Shown piece by piece: positions 9,347-18,847 of a stretch of DNA of 64,000 bases. This DNA is from Glutamicibacter protophormiae (GTDB lineage Bacteria; Actinomycetota; Actinomycetes; Actinomycetales; Micrococcaceae): the NCBI RefSeq assembly GCF_014647495.1, contig NZ_BMPH01000001.1:124001-188000 (forward strand), written 5' to 3'. Both the position numbers and the translations under genes were made by a program. The stretch's first letter is position 1; the number at the start of each line of letters is the position of its first letter. The notes under the pieces were generated by a model, which made no database searches, was not told the origin of the DNA, and saw only the letters and a list, made by a program, of their open reading frames with translations.

Positions 9347-11049
9347 TGCGACGCACGTTGATTCCGCTGCTGGCCATGCTGCTGGGACTGGTGCTTGCCG
9401 CCACCGGCTGCGCCTCCATTCCGCGCTCCTCCCCGGTCAATCAGATCGAGGTGGACGCCGTGGACGCCGGCGCCGAGCCCTACAGCTACGCCGCGGATGG
9501 GCCCGTCGACGGCGCGGACGCCAGGTCGATCGTGGACGGCTTCGTGGCCGCTGGCCGTTCGATGGCCGAGGACTACGCGGTGGCCCGCGAATTCCTCACT
9601 CCGGAGCTGAGCCAGCAGTGGCGCGGCGACACCAGCACGCTGATCTACGAAGCAGTCAACGTGGTCAATGGCGCCGACACCAACCAGTACACGATCCAGC
9701 TGGAGATCATCGGCGCGGTGGATGCCCAGGGTGTGCGGACCGTCTACCCGGACCACTCGACCCGCGCGGTGGACGTGGTGGTCTCCAAGATCGAGGACCA
9801 GTGGAGGATCTCCGATGCGCCCAACGGGGTGATGCTCGAAGCCTCCACCTTCAACAAGATCTTCTCCGCGCAGACGCTGTACTTCTACAACGCCACCTTC
9901 CGCTATCTCGTGCCCGATGTCCGTTGGTTCCCCACGGGCAGCGGCACTGCCACCTCCATGGTCCAAGCGTTGCTGGCCGGACCCGCGCCGTATCTGGAAA
10001 ACGCGGTGGTCTCCGCCTTCAGCTCCGCCGGATCCCTGGTGCGCTCCGCGGTGCCGGTGCGCGACGGCACCGCGACCATCGACCTGAGCAGGGCGACCTT
10101 CCAGGACGCCACCGACCAGATGCTGCTGCTCATGGACCAGCAGCTGGAGGCCACGTTGATCCCGCTGAACAACGTGACCAACGTGAAGATGCTTCAGAAT
10201 GAAAACGACATCACCCTGGCGGACCAGAGCACCACCATCGAGCCGGCGCTGGTGAACCCCAGCACCCCGGACACGCTGATCGGTATTGCCGACAAGTCGC
10301 TGGTGTACGTCAAGGGCCGCTCGATCATCCCGGTGGGAGGGCTGCCGGAGATCTCCCGCTACAACCCGCGCGAACCGGCCATGTCGCCCATCGGCAACCG
10401 CTACGCCTTCCTGAACGGTTCGCGCAAGCAGCTGTGGACCATCGGCGAGGACGGGGCGCTGGATCTCGGCTTGGAAGGCGAGTCCCTGATCCAGCCGTCT
10501 ATGGACCTTGCCGGCTGGACCTGGACCGCTGACAACCATGACGAGAACCCGCTGCGCGCGGTGCCGGACGATATTGCCGGCAAGGGGGAAGCCCGCACCA
10601 TCAGCGTGCCCTGGCTGGAAGGTTCCACGGTCAGCTCGCTGCGCATTTCCCGTGACGGGGCCCGTGCGCTGATCGTGGCCACGAAGGACTCCACCACGAC
10701 CGTGTACGTCTCCGGAGTGATCCGCGATTCCGACGGTGTACCGCGCGGGCTGAACAAGACGCCGATGAAGATCTACCCAGCTGTTCCGGTCGACACCGCG
10801 GTCTGGGAGTCGGACCGCTCGATCATCGTCGCCGACCTGAGCCTCACCGAACCGGTGCTGGCAGAGCAGATCACCTTCCAAGGCGGAAACAGGCACCTGC
10901 AGGTCCTGCTGGGCATGGTGGGAATCGCCGCCGGCACGGGAGACCAGCGGGAAGTCTACGCAGAATCCCAGGACCAGTTGTTCACCCTGGTGGGCAACTC
11001 CTGGCATGTGCTGGACGACTTTGCCAAGGACATCTCCTACCCGGGGTAG
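9346..11049 (+). CDS. lpqB: Lipoprotein LpqB, MtrB-associated
   Basis: A 567-residue predicted lipoprotein. The N-terminal signal sequence ends in the lipobox LAATGC, with the lipidated Cys at about residue 22. A GerMN-like region follows ([23 protein letters not shown]), then a beta-propeller-like C-terminal domain with repeated short beta motifs. In mycobacteria LpqB binds the sensor domain of MtrB and modulates MtrA phosphorylation. The ATG overlaps the mtrB stop (TAATG), so synthesis is coupled to the kinase. Length and gene order match the family. Confidence 0.95.
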   Translation: MRRTLIPLLAMLLGLVLAATGCASIPRSSPVNQIEVDAVDAGAEPYSYAADGPVDGADARSIVDGFVAAGRSMAEDYAVAREFLTPELSQQWRGDTSTLIYEAVNVVNGADTNQYTIQLEIIGAVDAQGVRTVYPDHSTRAVDVVVSKIEDQWRISDAPNGVMLEASTFNKIFSAQTLYFYNATFRYLVPDVRWFPTGSGTATSMVQALLAGPAPYLENAVVSAFSSAGSLVRSAVPVRDGTATIDLSRATFQDATDQMLLLMDQQLEATLIPLNNVTNVKMLQNENDITLADQSTTIEPALVNPSTPDTLIGIADKSLVYVKGRSIIPVGGLPEISRYNPREPAMSPIGNRYAFLNGSRKQLWTIGEDGALDLGLEGESLIQPSMDLAGWTWTADNHDENPLRAVPDDIAGKGEARTISVPWLEGSTVSSLRISRDGARALIVATKDSTTTVYVSGVIRDSDGVPRGLNKTPMKIYPAVPVDTAVWESDRSIIVADLSLTEPVLAEQITFQGGNRHLQVLLGMVGIAAGTGDQREVYAESQDQLFTLVGNSWHVLDDFAKDISYPG

Positions 11050-11110
11050 CGGTATCCACACCCGGCGCCCCGCTGCGACCGCCGGGCCCTTCGGCCGGCC
11101 ACCATGGAGC

Positions 11111-11911
11111 ATGGGCTCCAACGACCGGGAATTCCTGCGGGATCTGGACCAGCTGTACGGACAGAAGACCCCGCAATGGCTTCGCTTTGCGCTGCGCGAG
11201 ACCGTGAACTTCTTGCTGCCGGCCAGTTGCGCCGTTTGCGGCCGGGCTGATGACCGGCTGTGCACGGAATGTCGCAGTGCGGTGCGCCACCAGCTCGGCC
11301 TGCCTCCGTTGCCCGCAAGACTAAGCCGCTACCTGGAACTGCCGGCGCTGGCCGGGCAGATCCCCGTGGCCGCCTGCGGGATCTACGGCAATGAGCTGGC
11401 CCGGGCCATCCTCGCCTACAAGGACCACCAGCGGTACTTCCTGAAGAACCTGTTCGCCCCCTATCTTGCGGCCGCGCTGAACGCCGCGCTGGTCCCGCAG
11501 ACCAGCGTCCGGCGCACGCTGATCGTGCCCATGCCCACCTCGCTGAAGGCGGTGGCGCGCAGGGGCTACCGGCCGGTGGAATCCATGCTCCAGTCGGCCG
11601 AGCGCCTCGGACTGCTCGACGCCGGGCTGGAGCTTTCCCCGGTGCTGCACTACCGGCTCGGCCAGGTGTTCAGCGGCGCCCAGAAGAGCAAGTCAGGGGC
11701 CGACCGGCGCGGGCGGCGCGTGCAGTTGATTGCCGAGATCCCGCGTGTTCGCCAACAGCCGATCCTGCTTGTCGATGACGTGATGACCACCGGCGCGACC
11801 CTGCAAAATGCCGCAGTTACCTGTAATAACGCGGGATTTGAGGTGCTCGGGGCGGTGGTCCTTGCGCTGACCAGGCCGCCGGGCGAGGAAGAGCCGGGGC
11901 AATTACGCTGA
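11111..11911 (+). CDS. ComF family phosphoribosyltransferase-like protein
   Basis: About 266 residues. A four-Cys zinc-ribbon (CAVCGRADDRLCTEC) lies near the N-terminus, followed by a type I phosphoribosyltransferase domain whose PRPP loop is ILLVDDVMTTGATL. This is the ComF/GntX architecture. In naturally competent bacteria ComF aids uptake of single-stranded DNA; in actinobacteria without known competence the role is undefined. ATG 11111 follows GGAG four bases upstream; a longer frame from GTG 11006 would overlap lpqB and has no family counterpart. It keeps the mycobacterial position between lpqB and the hibernation factor. Confidence 0.85.
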   Translation: MGSNDREFLRDLDQLYGQKTPQWLRFALRETVNFLLPASCAVCGRADDRLCTECRSAVRHQLGLPPLPARLSRYLELPALAGQIPVAACGIYGNELARAILAYKDHQRYFLKNLFAPYLAAALNAALVPQTSVRRTLIVPMPTSLKAVARRGYRPVESMLQSAERLGLLDAGLELSPVLHYRLGQVFSGAQKSKSGADRRGRRVQLIAEIPRVRQQPILLVDDVMTTGATLQNAAVTCNNAGFEVLGAVVLALTRPPGEEEPGQLR

Positions 11912-11940
11912 CCGCGATAGGAAATGTGCGCGTTCTGTAC

Positions 11941-11968
11941 TTGAATCTGGGGCGTGGTGGCCTAAGGT
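11941..11968 (+). promoter_or_regulatory. Candidate hpf promoter
   Basis: TTGAAT (11941-11946) and TAAGGT (11963-11968) are separated by 16 bp. This would give an hpf leader of about 95 nt that carries two inverted repeats. Confidence 0.4.
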
Positions 11969-12010
11969 GAAGTATGGGTTGCATCACATGGATGCAGCGA
12001 AGCCCATCTT

Positions 12011-12039
12011 CAGTTCGAAGCGACGAAACTTTCGAACTG
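12011..12039 (+). promoter_or_regulatory. Perfect inverted repeat in the hpf leader
   Basis: CAGTTCGAA (12011-12019) and TTCGAACTG (12031-12039) are exact reverse complements with an 11-base spacer, ending 32 bases before the start codon. A smaller repeat, TGCATC/GATGCA, sits at 11980-11996. These could be an operator or an RNA hairpin controlling hpf. Confidence 0.5.
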
Positions 12040-12071
12040 TTGTGTCACCCGACTCTATTTTGGAGGACACC

Positions 12072-12770
12072 ATGGAGCTGAACTACAGCGGACGCAACAT
12101 CACCATCTCGGATCGCTTCCGGGAGTACGTTGACGAGAAAATCACCAAGGTCGACCAGCTGGCAACCAAAGTCCAGCGCATTGACGTCAAGGTCGTCAAG
12201 GAAACTCACGCCCGCAACCAGAGCACTGCACTCTCCGTGGAACTGACGGTTGTCGGTCGAGGACCGGCCATCCGTGCAGAAGCCCGTGGCGCCGACAAGT
12301 TCGCAGCCTTCGATGTCGCCTTCGCCAAACTGCTTGAGCGTCTGCGCAAGGCCCGCGACAAGCGCAAGGTGCATCGCGGAAACCATGCCCCGGTGGCAGT
12401 CCACGAGGCCACAAGCGCGCTGCCAGTGGTACCTACCGACAAGTCTCTGGTCGAGGAAACCCTTGCAGCCCAAGCCGCCGCCGAGGCGGCCGAGGCCGAA
12501 GAGAACGCCGAATACTCGCCGGTCGTGATCCGTCGCAAGTCCTTCCCGGCCGAAGTCATGAGCGTCGATGACGCCGTTGACCGTATGGAGCTGGTGGGGC
12601 ACCCGTTCTACCTGTTCATTGATGAAGCTACCGGAGAGCACGCCGTGGTCTACGGACGCACCCAGTACCAGTACGGAGTCATCACCCTGGATGCTTCGCT
12701 CAGCGCCGAGTCCGAGTCGACCGTCGAGACCCGCGGGTACCGCGACAAGGCAATGGCAACCGAGGGTTAG
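12072..12770 (+). CDS. hpf: Long-form ribosome hibernation promoting factor
   Basis: A 232-residue long HPF. The N-terminal S30AE/YfiA domain (MELNYSGRNITISDRFREY, then KVDQLATKVQRIDVKVV) blocks the decoding centre of idle ribosomes. After an Ala/Glu-rich linker comes the conserved C-terminal dimerisation domain (VIRRKSF..., GHPFYLFIDEATGEHAVVYGR) that pairs 70S ribosomes into 100S particles. The ATG at 12072 has TTGGAGGA directly upstream; an earlier in-frame ATG at 11967 would swallow the leader repeats and is rejected. The position after comF and before secA matches mycobacteria. Confidence 0.95.
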   Translation: MELNYSGRNITISDRFREYVDEKITKVDQLATKVQRIDVKVVKETHARNQSTALSVELTVVGRGPAIRAEARGADKFAAFDVAFAKLLERLRKARDKRKVHRGNHAPVAVHEATSALPVVPTDKSLVEETLAAQAAAEAAEAEENAEYSPVVIRRKSFPAEVMSVDDAVDRMELVGHPFYLFIDEATGEHAVVYGRTQYQYGVITLDASLSAESESTVETRGYRDKAMATEG

Positions 12771-12772
12771 TC

Positions 12773-13957
12773 ATTAGCGATCCAGCAAGCAAGGGCGGTC
12801 AGCGCACCCTGAGCCTGTCACAGGCTCGACGGGTTGCGCTGGCCGCCCAAGGCTTATCCCGGGCCCGCCCGGACAAGCCGGTGACCCTGCGGCGGATGAA
12901 CTCGACGCTGGAAGCCATTGCGCAGCTGCAGATCGATTCGATCAACGTGGTACGGCGCGCCCACTACATGCCGCTCTTCGCGCGGCTTGGCGCCTATGAC
13001 ACCGGGGCCCTGGATGCGCTGGTGGCCCGCCGGCGCGGGCCCATGACCGAATACTGGGCGCACGAAGCCAGCTACGTCCGCAGCGAGCTCGTCGCGGACC
13101 TGATCACCTGGCAGCGGCGCGGTTGGGTCGACCGTTCTGATCTGTTCACCGGAAAACACCATGAGCTGACCGAGAGTGTATTGTCATATCTCGCCGCGCA
13201 TCCGGGGACTACCGCCCGTGAACTCAGCACGGCCTTGGACGTGCAGCCGGTCGGGGAGAAGCAGCACTGGGGCTGGAACTGGAACGACACGAAGTTCGTC
13301 ACCGAGGCGCTATTCGCCCAGGGCAGGATCCTTGCGCTGGGTCGCAGCAGCCAGTTCGAACGCCGCTTCGCACTGGCCGAGGACGTGATCGACATGCCGC
13401 CGAGGCAAGACGCGCAGGACAGGGAACCCGCACTGCGCCGGCTGGTGCTGCGGGCGCTGCGCGCACTGGGCGTGGGTACCTCCCACTGCATTGCCGAGTA
13501 TTTTCGACTGCCCTCGACCCAGGTTGCCGCCTTGCTGCGCGTACTCGTCGATGAGCGATTGGTGGAGCAGGTGGAGGTCGCCGGCCTTGCAGGGAGTTGC
13601 TACCGGCTTCCCGGCGCAGTGATCCCGCGCAGCATCGAGCCTGATCTTCGACTGCTTTCGCCCTTCGACTCCATGGTTTTCAACCGGCGCAGGCTGGAAC
13701 GGTTCTTCGGGTTCGAGTACCGGGTGGAAATCTACGTCCCGCAGGCCAAGCGGCGCTACGGGTACTACGTGTTCCCGATGCTGCACGGCGAGGAATTCGT
13801 AGGTCGGGTGGACCTGAAAGCCGACCGGCGCAACGGGGTGCTGCAGGCCAAGGCGGTGCATTTCGAGCCCGGTGTTTCCCCGGAAGTTTCCGGCGCGCTG
13901 GACCGCGAGCTGGGGCGGATGGCGCAGTGGCTCGGGCTGGGCAGGGTTGAACGTTGA
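12773..13957 (+). CDS. Winged-helix YcaQ/AlkX-family DNA glycosylase-like protein, non-standard start
   Basis: A member of the HTH_42 winged-helix family, which includes YcaQ/AlkX glycosylases that unhook DNA interstrand crosslinks. The motif QLQIDSINVV contains the Q-hydrophobic-D catalytic pattern; HYMPLFARLGAYD and the C-terminal FDSMVFNRRRLERFFGFEYR segment are family hallmarks. The first conventional start is GTG 12881 (358 residues), but the frame stays open upstream and encodes LSLSQARRVALAAQGL, the conserved family N-terminus. The only plausible start for that form is ATT at 12773, with GAGGG six bases before it, giving 394 residues. Start assignment is therefore uncertain, function assignment fair. 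It sits between hpf and secA on the same strand. Confidence 0.8.
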   Translation: MSDPASKGGQRTLSLSQARRVALAAQGLSRARPDKPVTLRRMNSTLEAIAQLQIDSINVVRRAHYMPLFARLGAYDTGALDALVARRRGPMTEYWAHEASYVRSELVADLITWQRRGWVDRSDLFTGKHHELTESVLSYLAAHPGTTARELSTALDVQPVGEKQHWGWNWNDTKFVTEALFAQGRILALGRSSQFERRFALAEDVIDMPPRQDAQDREPALRRLVLRALRALGVGTSHCIAEYFRLPSTQVAALLRVLVDERLVEQVEVAGLAGSCYRLPGAVIPRSIEPDLRLLSPFDSMVFNRRRLERFFGFEYRVEIYVPQAKRRYGYYVFPMLHGEEFVGRVDLKADRRNGVLQAKAVHFEPGVSPEVSGALDRELGRMAQWLGLGRVER

Positions 13958-14095
13958 CTGTGAACTGCCTGTTCGGTCCATTGCCGTTCACCACAAGAAC
14001 ACCGCAGAGACCGTTGAAATAGCGTTTGACGACGTTTTCCTCACGTAGACTGATTACGCCAGATTTACTGTGCTTGAGATATTGGGAGCTACCAC

Positions 14096-16765
14096 GTGGC
14101 ATCATTGCTAGAACGTATTTTGCGTACCGGCGACAAGAAGACCCTGAAGGTTCTTCGTAAGTACGCCGACACGATTAATACGTTGGAAGACGAGATTCGT
14201 GAACTTTCGGATGAAGAACTCCGGGGGGAGACCGAAAAGTTCCGGGCTCGCCTGGCCGATGGTGAATCGCTCGATGCCCTGCTTCCCGAGGCGTTCGCCG
14301 TAGTGCGCGAAGCCGCGGACCGCGTGCTGGGCATGCGTCACTTCGACGTCCAGCTGATGGGCGGCGCGGCGCTGCACATGGGCAATATTGCCGAAATGCG
14401 CACCGGTGAAGGCAAGACCCTGGTCGCGACCGCGCCTGCCTACCTGAATGCCCTGAGCGGCAAGGGAGTGCACGTGGTGACCACCAACGACTTCCTTGCG
14501 CAGTACCAGTCCGACCTGATGGGCCGCGTCTTCCGCTTCCTCGGCCTGAGTTGCGGCTGTATCCTGGCCAACATGGATCCCGCCGCGCGCCGCAAGCAGT
14601 ACGCTGCCGATATCACCTACGGAACGAACAACGAATTCGGTTTCGACTACCTTCGCGACAACATGGCCTGGAGCAAGGACGAGCTCGTCCAGCGCGGCCA
14701 CCACTTCGTCATCGTCGATGAGGTCGACTCGATCCTCATTGACGAGGCTCGTACCCCGCTGATCATCTCCGGCCAGGCCTCGGGCGACGTGAACCGCTGG
14801 TATGTCGAGTTTTCCAAGATTGTCTCACGCCTGACCCGTGAAGACGATTACGAGGTCGACGAGAAGAAGCGCACCATCGGCGTGCTCGAGAGCGGCATCG
14901 AGAAGGTCGAAGACTATTTGGGCATCGACAATCTCTACGAGGCGAACAACACCCCGCTGATCGGCTTCCTGAACAATGCCATCAAGGCCAAGGAGCTGTT
15001 CAAGAAGGACAAGGACTACGTCGTGGTCAACGGCGAAGTCATGATCGTCGACGAGCACACCGGTCGTGCGCTGCAGGGCCGACGCTACTCCGAGGGCATG
15101 CACCAGGCGATCGAGGCCAAGGAAAACGTGGAGATCAAGGCCGAGAACCAGACCTTGGCCACGGTGACGTTGCAGAACTACTTCCGTATGTACGAGAAGA
15201 TCTCGGGCATGACCGGCACCGCGCAGACCGAGGCCGCCGAGTTCTACGGCACCTACAAGCTCGGTGTCGTGGAGATCCCGACCAACAAGCCAGCAATCCG
15301 CCAGGACCAACCGGATCTCATCTACAAGAACGAGATCTCCAAATTCAATGCGGTCGTCGAGGACATCGAAGAACGCCACAAGACCGGCCAGCCGATCCTG
15401 GTGGGCACCACCAGCGTGGAGAAGAGTGAATACCTGTCCCGGCTCCTGGCCAAGAAGGGAATTCGCCACGAAGTCCTGAACGCCAAGCAGCATGCACGCG
15501 AAGCCGCCGTGGTCGCGATGGCCGGCCGCAAGAACGGCGTGACCGTGTCGACCAACATGGCCGGCCGCGGTACCGACATCATGCTAGGCGGCAACGCCGA
15601 ATTCCTCGCGGTGGCGGAAATGGAACGCCGTGGCCTGGACCCGGAAAACCACGCCGACGAATACAACAAGCAGTGGGATGACGTCTTCGAGGCGGCCAAG
15701 AAAACCGTGGCCGCTGAAGCCGAGGAAGTCACCAAGCTCGGCGGGTTGTACGTGCTGGGCACCGAGCGCCACGAATCGCGCCGCATCGACAACCAGCTGC
15801 GCGGTCGCGCCGGACGCCAGGGCGATCCGGGCGAATCCCGTTTCTACCTGTCGATGACCGATGACCTGATGCGCCGCTTCAACTCCGGCATGGCCGAGCG
15901 CATCATGAACAATCCCTCGATGCCCGACGACGTGGCCCTGGAATCCAAGATCGTTTCCCGAGCCATCGAATCCGCGCAGGCCCAGGTTGAAGGCGTCAAC
16001 GCCGAACAGCGCAAGAACGTGCTGAAGTACGACGACGTCATGAACCGCCAGCGTGAAGCGATCTACACCGACCGCCGTGCCATCCTGGAAGGCGACGACC
16101 TCGAAGAGAAGGTCGGCCACTTCCTGGAAGACGTCGTCAAGGCCATGGTCACCGAAACCACCCAGGTGGGCAACCCGGATGACTGGGATCTGAAGCAACT
16201 GTGGACCAACCTCAAGCAGCTGTATCCGATCGGCATCTCCATGACCGAGGTCATCGACGAAGCCGGCGGACTCGGCCACCTTTCGGCGCAGTTCCTGGAA
16301 CGCGAGATCCTCTCCGATGCGCAGTACCAGTACGAGCTGCGCGAGAACCGCGTGGGCTCCGGCGTCATGCGCGACCTCGAACGTCGCGTGGTCCTGTCGA
16401 CGATCGGCCGCAAGTGGCAGGAACACCTCTACGAGATGGACTACCTCAAGGAAGGCATCGGCCTGCGGGCCATGGCGCAGCGAGATCCGCTGGTTGAGTA
16501 CCAGCGCGAGGGCTACACCATGTTCCTGACGATGATGGAAGCCATTCGCGAGGAAAGCATCGGCACCTTGTTCAACCTGGAAATCCCGAGCGGTTCCGAG
16601 GAATCGGGCGAGCCCCAGGCCGCTGCTGCGAGCCAGCCGACGAACCTGCAGTTCACCGGGCCGGATGAGGAAGGCCACGCGAGCACCTCCCGCGCCCAGG
16701 CCGCCAAGTCGGAAGGCAAGTCCGAGAGGAAGGCCAACAAGAAGAAGGCCAAGAACAAGCGCTAA
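14096..16765 (+). CDS. secA: Preprotein translocase ATPase SecA
   Basis: An 889-residue SecA that drives unfolded preproteins through SecYEG. Helicase-like NBD1 carries [11 protein letters not shown] (Walker A) and the DEAD-type motif IVDEVDSIL; the preprotein cross-linking domain follows. NBD2 carries [17 protein letters not shown] and [13 protein letters not shown], followed by the helical scaffold and wing domains. The C-terminus ends in a Lys-rich tail ([11 protein letters not shown]) with no CXCX8CH zinc motif, as in many actinobacterial SecA1 proteins. GTG 14096 follows GGGAG. The final four bases overlap the end of the convergent Rv3235-like gene with no terminator between them. Confidence 0.97.
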   Translation: MASLLERILRTGDKKTLKVLRKYADTINTLEDEIRELSDEELRGETEKFRARLADGESLDALLPEAFAVVREAADRVLGMRHFDVQLMGGAALHMGNIAEMRTGEGKTLVATAPAYLNALSGKGVHVVTTNDFLAQYQSDLMGRVFRFLGLSCGCILANMDPAARRKQYAADITYGTNNEFGFDYLRDNMAWSKDELVQRGHHFVIVDEVDSILIDEARTPLIISGQASGDVNRWYVEFSKIVSRLTREDDYEVDEKKRTIGVLESGIEKVEDYLGIDNLYEANNTPLIGFLNNAIKAKELFKKDKDYVVVNGEVMIVDEHTGRALQGRRYSEGMHQAIEAKENVEIKAENQTLATVTLQNYFRMYEKISGMTGTAQTEAAEFYGTYKLGVVEIPTNKPAIRQDQPDLIYKNEISKFNAVVEDIEERHKTGQPILVGTTSVEKSEYLSRLLAKKGIRHEVLNAKQHAREAAVVAMAGRKNGVTVSTNMAGRGTDIMLGGNAEFLAVAEMERRGLDPENHADEYNKQWDDVFEAAKKTVAAEAEEVTKLGGLYVLGTERHESRRIDNQLRGRAGRQGDPGESRFYLSMTDDLMRRFNSGMAERIMNNPSMPDDVALESKIVSRAIESAQAQVEGVNAEQRKNVLKYDDVMNRQREAIYTDRRAILEGDDLEEKVGHFLEDVVKAMVTETTQVGNPDDWDLKQLWTNLKQLYPIGISMTEVIDEAGGLGHLSAQFLEREILSDAQYQYELRENRVGSGVMRDLERRVVLSTIGRKWQEHLYEMDYLKEGIGLRAMAQRDPLVEYQREGYTMFLTMMEAIREESIGTLFNLEIPSGSEESGEPQAAAASQPTNLQFTGPDEEGHASTSRAQAAKSEGKSERKANKKKAKNKR

Positions 16766-17295
16766 AGCATTTCAACGCTTGTCACCTGCCACCGTCCGTG
16801 CCATGGCTCTACCCGCAGAGCCACGGCGCGGACGCGGTATTTAAAGCCAAGGATCACCGTGCACTCCCATCCGCCACCCAGGGTACTGCGCAGCCGCATG
16901 GACTGCACCTGCCCGTGGCTTGTGCCTGGCTCCGGGGCGGTCTTGTATCCGTCGGTCTCGATGAGCGCCTGATCCCGGAGCTTGCGGATGCAGTCCGGGT
17001 TCATGACGAAGTTCAGCTGTGCGACGGTTCGGTAGCCCGCGATGATCTCGAAGACCGCGCGGGACACCGCATGCGACAGCCTGACCACGTTGATCCGTTC
17101 GGAACGACAGCCTGGGCCGCGATGGAAGATGTGGTCCATCGGCACGGCGATAGCGGCAGGAGTCCGGTTCTCGGCGGCCGTCACAGGCTGTTGGCAACGA
17201 CTACGGGAGCTCTTGCGCTGGTTCAGGACTTCTCTGCGGGCTTCGATTTCCCTGACCGTATAGGCCAAGTCCTGGAAGCCGGTGTCGGTGCTCAT
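16762..17295 (-). CDS. Rv3235-family protein of unknown function
   Basis: A 177-residue cytoplasmic protein. The N-terminal 60 residues are polar and Arg-rich; the C-terminal domain ([49 protein letters not shown]) matches the small Rv3235 family found next to secA in actinobacteria. No catalytic motif can be recognised. It is convergent with secA, overlapping it by four bases, and lies downstream of the membrane LysM gene on the same strand with a 48-bp gap, so the two may share a transcript. The function is unknown in the family. Confidence 0.75.
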   Translation of the reverse strand: MSTDTGFQDLAYTVREIEARREVLNQRKSSRSRCQQPVTAAENRTPAAIAVPMDHIFHRGPGCRSERINVVRLSHAVSRAVFEIIAGYRTVAQLNFVMNPDCIRKLRDQALIETDGYKTAPEPGTSHGQVQSMRLRSTLGGGWECTVILGFKYRVRAVALRVEPWHGRWQVTSVEML

Positions 17296-17343
17296 GGGGA
17301 CTCCTCAAAGGTTGTTCACTGGTATGCGGCGGCGCTGCCCGGA

Positions 17344-18078
17344 TCACTTCAGGGGCGGAAGCGAAAGAACGGTGCCGATTTTAAGAAGGTCCGGATCGGC
17401 TCCGATGGCTGCGCGGTTCAGCTCGTAGATGCGGGGCCACAGGGCGGAGATTTCCGCGATGGTCGCCTGCCTGCCGAGCATCTGCGAGGCAATGCTCCAC
17501 AGTGTCTGTCCCTTTGCGACCACCACCTCCTGCCGTACGCCCTGCGCGCGTCCCGACGGCTGCTTCTGCCCGCCGACGATCCGGGCCAAAGGCACGTTGA
17601 TCGCCTCGGCCGACCATCGCGGCGAGGGAAGCTGCTCGCTGGCGGCAACCGGCTCGGGTTCTGAAGCGGTCGTATCCGTCGTTGCGGGAAGCGAAGCGGC
17701 GATGCTCTGCTGGGCAGCGCTCGGCCCGGCCCAAGCAGAGGCAACCGTCGCGGAGGATAAAGTCAGCGATGCCCCCAGCGCGGTCCCCAGAACGCCGCGT
17801 GCCACGTGCGGGGCCACTGCCTGCAACAGCCGCAGGGTGCGCTGATGCCGCCGGGCGGCGGCCCAGCGGATGGCGTGCGCCGTGGCGGTGCGCAGGATGT
17901 AGAACGCCGCGAATAGCGCTGCGGCATAGAGTGCAGGGACGATTATCGTGCCAGATCCAGGGTTCGCGTAATCGAAGACCGGGCGTTCTCGCCAAAGCCA
18001 GAACCCAACTCCGGCCAGGATAATGCCGGTTCCCAGCGCCAGTAGGAGGGGCAGAAGCGTTCGTCGTAATCCATCCAT
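17344..18078 (-). CDS. Membrane-anchored LysM domain protein
   Basis: About 244 residues. Three hydrophobic segments are visible: LLLALGTGIILAGVGFWLW, IIVPALYAAALFAAFYI, and a weaker one around GVLGTALGASLTLSSATVASAWA. A Ser/Thr/Pro-rich linker and one C-terminal LysM repeat follow (VAKGQTLWSIASQMLG to KIGTVLSLPPLK), which would bind peptidoglycan outside the membrane. ATG 18078 is used; TTG 18084 and GTG 18081 are in-frame alternatives. The upstream region holds a six-unit 10-bp repeat array shared with the divergent gene. No enzymatic domain is present, so a structural or sensory envelope role is likely. Confidence 0.8.
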   Translation of the reverse strand: MDGLRRTLLPLLLALGTGIILAGVGFWLWRERPVFDYANPGSGTIIVPALYAAALFAAFYILRTATAHAIRWAAARRHQRTLRLLQAVAPHVARGVLGTALGASLTLSSATVASAWAGPSAAQQSIAASLPATTDTTASEPEPVAASEQLPSPRWSAEAINVPLARIVGGQKQPSGRAQGVRQEVVVAKGQTLWSIASQMLGRQATIAEISALWPRIYELNRAAIGADPDLLKIGTVLSLPPLK

Positions 18079-18100
18079 CACCAAAACTCTTTTCGTATCG

Positions 18101-18160
18101 TTTGATGCGATTTGATGAAGTTTGATTCACATGATGACACCTTGATGTGATTTTGTGAAG
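18101..18160. repeat. Six-unit tandem array with exact 10-bp period in a divergent intergenic region
   Basis: Six consecutive 10-base units start at 18101, 18111, 18121, 18131, 18141 and 18151. Four contain TTGAT or TTTGAT (TTTGATGCGA, TTTGATGAAG, TTTGATTCAC, CTTGATGTGA) and two are degenerate (ATGATGACAC, TTTTGTGAAG). One unit per helical turn places all copies on one DNA face. The array fills the space between the LysM gene and the gene beginning at 18200, so it is a likely binding site for a cooperatively assembling regulator. Confidence 0.7.
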
Positions 18161-18199
18161 AGGGTTTCGTCAGCGAGTTTTCCCTCGTACAGTTGGCGC

Positions 18200-18760
18200 A
18201 TGCGTTGGGATTCACTTTTCGAGGACCTCGAATCACAGCTTCAGGCGCAGCTGGAGGCGCAATTCCGCGACGAGGTCGCGGAAAACATTCGCATCGAACG
18301 CGCTACGGAAAAGCTGGCGGGAAAACTCGCGTCGCTCGCGGGGTGCACCGTGCACCTGCATCTGGCGGGCTCCGTGGAAGCCGTGGGGACGGTGGGGCCG
18401 ATGGGGGAGGACTACGTGTGCCTGGATGCCGAGGCCTCCAGCCTGCTGGTCACCGTGAAGGCCATCCAGCGGATCACCATGGCCTCGCCCTCTCGGTCTG
18501 CGGCGCTGCCGGGGCCCGAACCGTCGCCGGTCAAGCTTCCGGCACTGCTGCGCGGGTTGTTGCGCGACCGGAGCCGGATGCGGATCCACGACGGGTGGGG
18601 CAAACTGTTGGCCGAGGGCACCCCGACCCAGATCGGCCATGATTTCTTGATGATCGCCGCCCATCCGCGGGACGAATTCCCCCGCGAATCCAGCATTACC
18701 GAACACTCCATCGTGCCGCTGGCCGCGATCGGGTGGATCTCCATACCTAGGGGATACTAA
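18200..18760 (+). CDS. Conserved actinobacterial protein of unknown function, possible Sm-like barrel
   Basis: A protein of about 186 residues, not recognised. It starts MRWDSLFEDLESQLQAQLEAQ, an amphipathic helical region. Then come LAGCTVHLHLAGSVEAVGTVGPMGEDYVCLDA and LVTVKAIQRI, whose spacing of Gly and hydrophobic residues resembles a small Sm-like beta barrel; this comparison is an inference. The second half contains RDRSRMRIHDGWGKLLAEGT and could repeat the same fold. There are no membrane segments or Cys clusters. ATG 18200 is preferred over an in-frame upstream ATG at 18155, which lies inside or just after the 10-bp array. It is divergent from the LysM gene and precedes the SAF/ATPase pair. 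Confidence 0.65.
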   Translation: MRWDSLFEDLESQLQAQLEAQFRDEVAENIRIERATEKLAGKLASLAGCTVHLHLAGSVEAVGTVGPMGEDYVCLDAEASSLLVTVKAIQRITMASPSRSAALPGPEPSPVKLPALLRGLLRDRSRMRIHDGWGKLLAEGTPTQIGHDFLMIAAHPRDEFPRESSITEHSIVPLAAIGWISIPRGY

Positions 18761-18847
18761 TCCACAGTTTTCAACTACAGCCTTTCGCGCACCGCCAACT
18801 TGTCGTAGGCTCGGCTCACATATATCCATGTGTTGGAGGTGCGTGCC

